Below are positions 1 through 4,738 of a stretch of 5,022 bases of DNA, one piece after another. A program made the translations under genes and the position numbers. The stretch's first letter is position 1. Each line of letters begins with the position of its first letter. A model generated the notes under the pieces. The model saw nothing but the letters and a program-made list of their open reading frames with translations, searched no databases and was not told the DNA's origin. This stretch comes from DUUS01 sp964416365 (GTDB lineage: Bacteria > Bacillota_I > Bacilli_A > RF39 > UBA660): contig CAYQDO010000044.1 in the NCBI GenBank assembly GCA_964416365.1, forward strand, positions 1 through 5,022, read 5' to 3'.

Positions 1-558
1 TCTCATACTTCTTACCACATTTAAGAAGTTAACATATTCTCCTTGAGCATTTTCCGGTCTTAAGTAAATAACACTTTTATTATCATTTGTAACACCACGA
101 TAGGTTTCAAACATTAGGTTAAATTCTCTAATATCGGTAAAATCATGTTTACCACATTTTGGACATGGTACTTGATTTTCTTTAATATAATTTCTCATTT
201 CATCTTGAGTCATTTTATCGGGATTAGTATCTTTATTAAACTCACTTATTAACTTATCAACCCGATGACGCATTTTACAATTCTTACAATCAATTAATGG
301 ATCAGAAAATGATGAAACATGACCAGAAGCTTCCCAAACTTTAGGATGCATTAAAATAGCTGGATCTAATTCATAAGCATTTTTTCTTTCTTGAATAAAT
401 TTTTTACGCCAAGCATCTTTTAAATTATTTTTTAACCTAGCACCTAAGGGACCGTAATCCCAAGTATTAGCTAGTCCTCCATATATTTCTGAGCCTTGAA
501 ATATGAAACCATATTGTTTACAAAAAGCAACTAATTTTTCCATTGTTAATTTTTCCAT
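1..558 (-). CDS. glyS: Glycyl-tRNA synthetase, single-chain (GlyQS/eukaryote-like) type, N-terminal 186 residues; 3' end outside window
   Basis: This cytoplasmic class II aminoacyl-tRNA synthetase joins glycine to tRNA-Gly using ATP. Translation of the minus strand gives 186 residues beginning MEKLTMEKLVAFCKQYGFIF, and the frame is still open at base 1; the family is usually about 450-460 residues, so roughly 40% is present. Visible hallmarks are the N-terminal segment around WDYGPLG (about residues 33-39), HPKVWEASGH (71-80), two CxxC pairs fitting the insertion-domain zinc site (C91/C94 and C132/C135), and the substrate-pocket segment RPENAQG (167-173) that precedes motif 2. The family normally has T where this protein has N170. 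The start at 558 is chosen because AAGAGGG (564-570) lies 5 bases upstream; a second ATG at 543 has no such site. The gene lies downstream of priA on the same strand, behind its own promoter and a T-box leader, so it should be induced by uncharged tRNA-Gly. Family assignment is very secure. Confidence 0.96.
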   Translation of the reverse strand, partial: MEKLTMEKLVAFCKQYGFIFQGSEIYGGLANTWDYGPLGARLKNNLKDAWRKKFIQERKNAYELDPAILMHPKVWEASGHVSSFSDPLIDCKNCKMRHRVDKLISEFNKDTNPDKMTQDEMRNYIKENQVPCPKCGKHDFTDIREFNLMFETYRGVTNDNKSVIYLRPENAQGEYVNFLNVVRSMR

Positions 559-579
559 AATATCCCTCTTTCTATTTTT

Positions 580-640
580 AAAAAAAGACACTTTTCTATA
601 GGGGCGATTAACTCGCGGTTCCACCCTACTTAAGTGTCTT
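580..640 (-). terminator. Probable T-box-controlled intrinsic terminator before glyS
   Basis: AAGACACTT (640 down to 632) is a perfect complement of AAGTGTCTT (593 down to 585), and a run of seven Ts (586-580) covers the stem's end and beyond. That is a 9 bp stem, 10 with a G-U pair, ending in a U-tract as in intrinsic terminators. Unusually, this stem encloses the T-box/antiterminator instead of competing with it through the antiterminator's 3' strand, so how the two states exclude each other is not obvious. It would also stop transcripts reading through from priA, since no other terminator lies between the two genes. Confidence 0.6.
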
Positions 641-692
641 CATTAATGTTATAGCTCTTTCTTTGCCAGAGAAGTCATCGCTTTAAATATAC
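580..692 (-). promoter_or_regulatory. Glycine T-box leader (riboswitch) of glyS, compact form
   Basis: The leader RNA senses uncharged tRNA-Gly and controls glyS. The conserved T-box AGGGTGGAACCGCG occupies 627 down to 614. It folds into the standard antiterminator: AGGG (624-627) pairs with CCCT (600-603), a 7-base bulge TGGAACC (617-623) holds the UGGN that binds the tRNA acceptor end, and GCGA (613-616) pairs with TCGC (604-607). Upstream, a small hairpin (653-682) has stem CTTcTCT/AGAAAG and displays GGC, a glycine codon matching anticodon GCC, at 665-667 in the loop GGCAA, followed by A as specifiers usually are. An AGC/GCT base helix and a GATGA asymmetric loop lie below it. A full Stem I of the usual 70-100 bases is not present between the predicted start of transcription and the T-box. 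T-box identity is firm; the hairpin's specifier role is inference. Confidence 0.88.
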
Positions 693-698
693 AACTAA

Positions 699-726
699 AT
701 TATATCATGTTTTTCTAAATTGTAAA
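699..726 (-). promoter_or_regulatory. glyS promoter (housekeeping sigma, extended -10)
   Basis: On the minus strand, TTTACA (726-721, 5 of 6 matches to TTGACA) is separated by 16 bases from a perfect TATAAT (704-699), which carries an upstream TGA giving the extended form TGATATAAT. Transcription should start near 692, giving a leader of about 134 bases before the ATG. The -35 box sits just 3 bases beyond the priA stop codon, so the synthetase has its own control although it follows priA on the same strand. Confidence 0.8.
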
Positions 727-728
727 CC

Positions 729-2903
729 TTAAATTCTGATAGGATTTATATCAATTTCTATTGATACCTTTTTATGATTACTATATATCTCATCTAAATA
801 TTTTAAAGCATCTTTTATAAAGTTAAAATCTTTATATTTTAAAACAATTTGAAAACGATAATAATTTTTGATTTTAAACATCGCAGCGGTAGTTGGCCCT
901 AGTATAATAGTTTGAACACCTAAAACTCTCTTTAAATAATTAACCGTATTCGTAGCTTCTTTAGAAGCCTCATTATAATCTTTAGATACAATTTTTAATG
1001 ATGTTAAATAAAAATAAGGTGGATATTTTAATACTTTACGAACATGCATTTCATAATCATATAAATTTAAATAACCATTATTTTTAACAAAATTTAAAGT
1101 CTTATCATCAGGATTAAATGTTTGAATAATTACTTCGCCAGGAATTTCACTTCTTCCCGCTCTACCTGATACTTGAGATAACAAACTAAAAGTATACTCA
1201 CCACTACGAAAATCCGGAATATTTAAAGATTCATCAGCATTAATGACTCCTACTAAAGTTACTTTAGGAAAATCTAATCCTTTGGATATCATTTGCGTAC
1301 CAAGAATTATATCTACTTCTTCATTTTCAATCATTGAAATAATTTTTTCGTGAGATCCTTTTTTGGTAGTAGTATCAGCATCCATTCTGACAATTCTAGC
1401 TTCCTTATATCTTTCTTTTATTTCTTCTTCTAATTTTTCTGTGCCTAATCCATAATATGATAAAGCTGTTTCCTTACATGATGGACATATCTCATTATTT
1501 AATTTAGTATATCCACAGTAGTGACATCTTAAATTATTGGAAGTCTTATGATAAGTTAAAGTTATTTCACAATTAGGGCATTTATAAGTATATCCACAAT
1601 TTTTACACGTAATAATAGTTGTAAAACCTCTTCGATTTAAAAATAACATGGTCTGCTCTTTTCTTATTAATCTTTCTTTAATAGCAGAATCTAAAGCATC
1701 ACTGATAATCATATTTCTTTTTTTAAATTCAGTAGCCATATCTATTAAAGTTATTTTCGGTAAGACTGCTTTACCGATTCTTTTGTCTAAAGTTATTAAT
1801 TTATAAACATTTTTTTGAGCTCTGGCAAAAGATTCTAAAGATGGCGTGGCAGACCCGAGAACTAAAGAACAGTTATGATATTTACATCTCTTTTTTGCCA
1901 TATCAATAGCTTGATATCTAGGATTATTATCTTGTTTGTAGTTAGTACTATGTTCTTCATCAATTATAACAATACCAATATTTTCTAAAGGTACAAAGAT
2001 AGCACTTCTGGTTCCTACTACTACTTTTACTTCTCCCGCTAATATTTTCTTATATTCATCATGTCTTTCACCATCAGAAAGACCACTGTGAAATATTGCA
2101 ACTTCACTACCAAATCTTTCATAAAAACGATTAACGATTTGAGTTGTTAAAGATATTTCCGGAACTAGCATAATAGATGTTTTATTTAATTTTAAAACCT
2201 TTTCAATTAAAGACATATACACTTCTGTTTTACCTGATCCTGTAACACCATGGATTAAATATATGTCATTCTTATTTAATTCAACTGATCCTACCGCTTT
2301 TTCTTGGTCTAAAGTAAGTTTAGGTTTATTATTTAATACTAATCCTTTATTAATTCGATATTTGGTTTCTTTATAGATTTCAATTATTTCTTCCTTAATT
2401 AAAGGATTGATGATTTCCAAACTATATTCATTTTTTAAAATTGTTTCTCCGTCTAATAATCTGGTGATTAATTCTTTTCTTTTAAAAGCTCTTGCATTAG
2501 TATTTAAGAATCTTTCCGCTTTATCAATATCTTTAATTTTTAAATATGTATCATATAAATTATAATTACTTTTAATGGTTTTAATTTTCATACTGCTTGG
2601 AAACATAGTGTTATAAGCTGTTATTAAAGTACACAAAGTACTTTCTTTTAAGTGTTTTCCTAAGTCTAAAAGTTCTTTATTTAAAGCAAACTCGGGATTG
2701 GTAATAGAAATTATTTCTTTTAAATCAGCATTTTCTGTTTCATCTTTAATATTAATAACGAAGCCATTAATAGTTAGTTTTCCAAAAGGAACGACCACTT
2801 TCATTCCTATTTTTAATTTATTTTTAAATTTTTTCGGTATTAAATATGTAAAAGTACGATCTAATGATTTTACGCCATATTCAACAATAACATCTGCATA
2901 CAT
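729..2903 (-). CDS. priA: Primosomal protein N' (PriA), replication-restart DNA helicase
   Basis: PriA is a superfamily 2, 3'-to-5' DNA helicase that recognises stalled or collapsed forks and starts reloading of the replicative helicase. With the chosen start it has 724 residues, near E. coli PriA (about 730) and shorter than B. subtilis (about 800). In order: N-terminal 3'-DNA-end binding domain (about 1-100; VIVEYGVKSLDRTFTYLIP), winged helix (about 100-185), Walker A GVTGSGKT (219-226), DEEH box (315-318), GSATPS (350-355), eight zinc-binding Cys (433, 436, 442, 445, 460, 463, 473, 476), GTQMISKGLDFP (535-546), motif VI QVSGRAGR (577-584) and the C-terminal domain with KYPPY (626-630). No key residue is missing. 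The ATG at 2903 is preferred over an in-frame TTG at 2939: GAGGTG (2910-2915) stands 6 bases before the ATG, homology begins there, and the best promoter puts the RNA start near 2935, after the TTG. Confidence 0.97.
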   Translation of the reverse strand: MYADVIVEYGVKSLDRTFTYLIPKKFKNKLKIGMKVVVPFGKLTINGFVINIKDETENADLKEIISITNPEFALNKELLDLGKHLKESTLCTLITAYNTMFPSSMKIKTIKSNYNLYDTYLKIKDIDKAERFLNTNARAFKRKELITRLLDGETILKNEYSLEIINPLIKEEIIEIYKETKYRINKGLVLNNKPKLTLDQEKAVGSVELNKNDIYLIHGVTGSGKTEVYMSLIEKVLKLNKTSIMLVPEISLTTQIVNRFYERFGSEVAIFHSGLSDGERHDEYKKILAGEVKVVVGTRSAIFVPLENIGIVIIDEEHSTNYKQDNNPRYQAIDMAKKRCKYHNCSLVLGSATPSLESFARAQKNVYKLITLDKRIGKAVLPKITLIDMATEFKKRNMIISDALDSAIKERLIRKEQTMLFLNRRGFTTIITCKNCGYTYKCPNCEITLTYHKTSNNLRCHYCGYTKLNNEICPSCKETALSYYGLGTEKLEEEIKERYKEARIVRMDADTTTKKGSHEKIISMIENEEVDIILGTQMISKGLDFPKVTLVGVINADESLNIPDFRSGEYTFSLLSQVSGRAGRSEIPGEVIIQTFNPDDKTLNFVKNNGYLNLYDYEMHVRKVLKYPPYFYLTSLKIVSKDYNEASKEATNTVNYLKRVLGVQTIILGPTTAAMFKIKNYYRFQIVLKYKDFNFIKDALKYLDEIYSNHKKVSIEIDINPIRI

Positions 2904-2909
2904 ACTTAA

Positions 2910-2915
2910 CACCTC
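2910..2915 (-). promoter_or_regulatory. Ribosome binding site that decides the priA start
   Basis: GAGGTG on the minus strand lies 6 bases upstream of the ATG at 2903-2901. No comparable purine-rich site precedes the TTG at 2939, so the 12 residues that a longer reading would add (up to the second Met) are probably not translated. Confidence 0.75.
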
Positions 2916-2941
2916 ACTTGGATCAAATTTTTCTTCCAACT

Positions 2942-2970
2942 ATTACAGTTGATTTTTTTAGAAATGTAAA
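2942..2970 (-). promoter_or_regulatory. Probable priA promoter
   Basis: On the minus strand TTTACA (2970-2965) and TGTAAT (2947-2942), each 5 of 6 matches to consensus, are spaced by exactly 17 bases. The start of transcription would be near 2935, giving a leader of about 32 bases that holds the GAGGTG ribosome site. A second candidate lies upstream: an extended -10 TGATATAAT (2997-2989) with no good -35. Either or both could be used; this one has the better pair of boxes. Confidence 0.6.
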
Positions 2971-2988
2971 TCTTCTTTCAATATTTCG

Positions 2989-2997
2989 ATTATATCA
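2989..2997 (-). promoter_or_regulatory. Second candidate priA promoter: extended -10 element
   Basis: TGATATAAT is a perfect extended -10 box pointing toward priA. No recognisable -35 lies at 16-18 bases; that position (about 3011-3018) is occupied by an AT-rich stretch touching the LexA box and the -35 box of the divergent polymerase gene. Its RNA would start near 2982 with a leader of about 79 bases. Confidence 0.4.
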
Positions 2998-3007
2998 TAT
3001 TTTTGTC

Positions 3008-3036
3008 TTGAATATATAGAACGTTTGTTCTATAAT
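3008..3036 (+). promoter_or_regulatory. Promoter of the Y-family polymerase gene
   Basis: TTGAAT (3008-3013, 4 of 6) and a perfect TATAAT (3031-3036) are separated by 17 bases. RNA should start near A3043. The LexA box fills the spacer and touches the first base of the -10 box, so repressor binding should exclude RNA polymerase. The predicted start leaves almost no untranslated leader. Confidence 0.8.
3018..3031 (+). promoter_or_regulatory. LexA (DinR) operator, SOS box
   Basis: AGAACGTTTGTTCT has perfect inverted arms AGAAC/GTTCT around 4 bases. It fits the Gram-positive LexA box CGAAC-N4-GTTCG with both GAAC/GTTC cores intact and only the two outermost bases changed. Its place between the -35 and -10 boxes of a translesion polymerase gene makes chance an unlikely explanation. 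After DNA damage, RecA-stimulated LexA cleavage should release the promoter. Confidence 0.87.
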
Positions 3037-3053
3037 TAATTTAGGTGATGGAT

Positions 3054-4313
3054 GTGAACGAATTATATATTAAAAAAAATATAATTGCCATCGATCTTAA
3101 AAGTTTTTTTGCTTCTTGTGAATGTGTGGAAAGAAACTTAAATGGAGAAACTACTCCCCTTGTTGTTTGTGACCCTACTAGAAATGGCGCCATGACTTTA
3201 GCCGTTACACCTTATTTAAAATCAAAAGGTGTAAAAGGAAGAACAAGAGTGTACGATCTACCTAAAAATATTAAAATTATTAAAGTTCCACCTCGCATGG
3301 GCTTATATCAAAGAAAAAGTAAAGAAGTCATTAATGTATACAGAGAATTTGTAGCCGATGAAGATATGCATGTTTATTCTATTGATGAAGTTTTTTTAGA
3401 TGTAACTAATTATTTAAATTATTATAAGAAAAGTGCTCCAGAACTAGCTAAAGATATTTTGACCCGTATCAAAGAAAAAACTGGATTAATGGCTGTTGCC
3501 GGTGTTGGACCTAATATACTACTTGCTAAAGTTTGTATGGATTTAGAAGGTAAACATTCTAAAGATAATATTGGCATTTGGACCTATGATGATGTTACCG
3601 CTAAACTATGGAACATTACACCCCTATCTAAAATATGGGGCATCGGACCAAGAATGGAAAGAAGATTAAATAATTTAAGAATTTTTTCTGTTGGGGATTT
3701 AGCCCGTTTTAATCGATTAATTTTAAAAGATAAATTTGGTATTTTAGGTGAAGAATTATGGTATCATGCTAATGGTATTGATTTAACTAAAATAAGTGAT
3801 TTAAATAAACCACCTAAAGACCAATCAATTAGTCACAGTCAAGTTTTATATAAAGATTATGATGAAACTAATATTCCTATAATTATCAGAGAAATGGTTG
3901 ATTACTTAACCAGAAGACTAAGAAATATGAAAAAGAAAGCATCTATTATTGGTTTTGGAATTAGTTATTCCAAAGCAATTGGTGGTGGATTTGGTCACAA
4001 TATTAAAATAGACAAACATACCGGAGATAGTAGTGAAATTGTCGAAATATGTCTAAATATATTTGATAAATATTATGAATCCCTACCTATTAGAAAAGTA
4101 AGTATCTATTTATCAGGTTTAACTGATATTAATGGAACACAACTTAATCTTTTTGAATCCTTTGAAAATACTATCTTAAAAGATAAGGCTAATAAAGCAA
4201 TAGATTTAATTAAAGAAAAATATGGAGCTAATAGTCTTTTAAAAGCTTCTAGCCTTCTTTCTGATTCCACTATTATCACAAGAAATCTTAAAAATGGTGA
4301 GGAAAAGTATTGA
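3054..4313 (+). CDS. Y-family translesion DNA polymerase (DinB/UmuC superfamily, UvrX/YqjW-like)
   Basis: This low-fidelity polymerase copies past DNA lesions at blocked forks. With a GTG start at 3054 it has 419 residues. Palm and fingers come first: catalytic Asp in IIAIDLKSFFASCE (D14, with F19 at the steric-gate position) and the acidic pair in YSIDEVFLD (D111, E112). A thumb helix-hairpin-helix follows around GIGPRMERRLNNL (196-208), then a little-finger domain (about 240-355) and a sliding-clamp motif QLNLF (363-367). The tail KYGANSLLKASS resembles, from memory, UvrX/YqjW proteins more than classical DinB, so I give no symbol. The upstream LexA box indicates SOS induction. Possible starts are GTG 3045, ATG 3048 and GTG 3054; the last is preferred because AGGTG (3043-3047) stands 6 bases before it, the same spacing as in priA. 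All four Trp codons are TGG and the stop is TGA, so the code is standard. A tRNA gene follows with no terminator between. Confidence 0.94.
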   Translation: MNELYIKKNIIAIDLKSFFASCECVERNLNGETTPLVVCDPTRNGAMTLAVTPYLKSKGVKGRTRVYDLPKNIKIIKVPPRMGLYQRKSKEVINVYREFVADEDMHVYSIDEVFLDVTNYLNYYKKSAPELAKDILTRIKEKTGLMAVAGVGPNILLAKVCMDLEGKHSKDNIGIWTYDDVTAKLWNITPLSKIWGIGPRMERRLNNLRIFSVGDLARFNRLILKDKFGILGEELWYHANGIDLTKISDLNKPPKDQSISHSQVLYKDYDETNIPIIIREMVDYLTRRLRNMKKKASIIGFGISYSKAIGGGFGHNIKIDKHTGDSSEIVEICLNIFDKYYESLPIRKVSIYLSGLTDINGTQLNLFESFENTILKDKANKAIDLIKEKYGANSLLKASSLLSDSTIITRNLKNGEEKY

Positions 4314-4338
4314 TTTTAAAGCTTCTCTATGCTAATAT
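4310..4338 (+). promoter_or_regulatory. Probable promoter of the tRNA-Ala gene
   Basis: TTGATT (4310-4315), which overlaps the polymerase gene's TGA stop, is 17 bases from TAATAT (4333-4338). The latter is preceded by TGC, an extended -10 arrangement. RNA would start near 4345, leaving a 5' leader of about 10 bases for RNase P to remove. Each box matches consensus at 4 of 6 positions, so this is plausible rather than certain. Confidence 0.5.
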
Positions 4339-4354
4339 TAATATGTTCTTGTTT

Positions 4355-4431
4355 GGGGAATTAGCTCAGTTGGCTAGAGCATCTGCCTTGCACGCAGAGG
4401 GTCGCGGGTTCGAGTCCCACATTCTCCACCA
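4355..4431 (+). tRNA. tRNA-Ala, anticodon UGC
   Basis: The 77 bases fold as a complete cloverleaf with the CCA end encoded (4429-4431). Acceptor GGGGAAT (4355-4361) pairs with ATTCTCC (4421-4427) and includes the G3-U70 wobble pair, the main identity signal for alanyl-tRNA synthetase. The D arm is GCTC/GAGC, and the anticodon stem TCTGC/GCAGA encloses loop CTTGCAC with anticodon TGC at 4389-4391. The T arm is GCGGG/CCCAC around TTCGAGT. The T stem has one C-A mismatch (C4405 with A4419, positions 50 and 64) where most alanine tRNAs have C-G. The discriminator base is A73. A terminator follows 12 bases downstream. Confidence 0.97.
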
Positions 4432-4443
4432 AATAAGTAATCC

Positions 4444-4469
4444 AAGCCTTATGTTTTAAGGCTTTTTTT
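4444..4469 (+). terminator. Intrinsic terminator after tRNA-Ala
   Basis: AAGCCTTA (4444-4451) pairs perfectly with TAAGGCTT (4457-4464) around a 5-base loop, and seven Ts run from 4463 to 4469. It ends the tRNA transcript and any read-through from the polymerase gene. Confidence 0.9.
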
Positions 4470-4703
4470 GTGCTAAATTATTTAAAACCCCGATTTATTG
4501 TTATGTTACAATTTTATTAGAGGTAATTTAAGTAAAAATTTTAGTATGTGATTAGATTCTATATATAAAACCATCACAATATAACCAGAACCATCTAGTA
4601 TTGGTATTTTTATTGATTTATGGCTTCTAAATTTTTAATAAAACCGTGCGAAAATTCCGAACAATTAGTAATATGATTTTTTATAGAATATTTATAGTTT
4701 TAA
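4470..4703. other. Intergenic stretch with no supported gene
   Basis: This AT-rich stretch between the tRNA terminator and the methyltransferase promoter holds no convincing gene. The plus strand has an 18-codon frame, MASKFLIKPCENSEQLVI (4620-4676), without a ribosome site. The minus strand has short open stretches interrupted by stops, for example one reading TNCSEFSHGFIKNLEAINQ and another reading IPILDGSGYIVMVLYIESN in a neighbouring frame. These might be remains of a decayed gene but could equally be chance, and I recognise neither. No second copy of the tRNA 3' end, which would suggest an attachment site, is visible here. Confidence 0.5.
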
Positions 4704-4729
4704 TGATATAATAACTCTCACTTAAGGAG
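4704..4729 (+). promoter_or_regulatory. Extended -10 promoter and ribosome site of the methyltransferase gene
   Basis: TGATATAAT (4704-4712) is a perfect extended -10 box; the -35 at 17 bases is poor (TAGAAT, 4684-4689), as such promoters tolerate. RNA would start near 4719. AAGGAG (4724-4729) then lies 9 bases before the ATG at 4739. The gene thus appears to be transcribed alone, separated from the tRNA by a terminator. Confidence 0.65.
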
Positions 4730-4738
4730 TAATTATAT

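Noticed and set aside
643..648. CATTAATG palindrome (641-648) in the glyS leader as a protein operator
   Set aside because: It is only 8 bases and AT-rich with no known regulator. It lies in the linker between the specifier hairpin and the terminator arm and needs no separate function.
2904..2939. Longer priA start at TTG 2939, adding 12 residues
   Set aside because: There is no ribosome site upstream, the predicted RNA start is near 2935, and PriA homology begins at the ATG with GAGGTG 6 bases upstream.
2698..2952. 84-codon open frame on the plus strand opposite the priA 5' end
   Set aside because: It is antisense to the conserved N-terminus of priA, has no ribosome site, and its Phe/Ser/Ile-rich translation resembles no family. 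It is a shadow of priA.
4311..4319. TGA as Trp (Mycoplasma code), extending the polymerase by WF to the TAA at 4317-4319
   Set aside because: All seven Trp codons seen in glyS and the polymerase are TGG, and no gene here needs an in-frame TGA read as Trp.
4238..4333. Similar stretches TTTTAAAAGCTTCTAGC (about 4238) and TTTTAAAGCTTCTCTATGC (about 4315) as a direct repeat
   Set aside because: They are short and imperfect, the first lies within conserved coding sequence, and there is no further structure. This is likely chance.
4620..4676. 18-codon frame MASKFLIKPCENSEQLVI as a small protein gene
   Set aside because: It has no ribosome binding site or promoter and no recognisable features. Such frames are expected by chance in AT-rich DNA.
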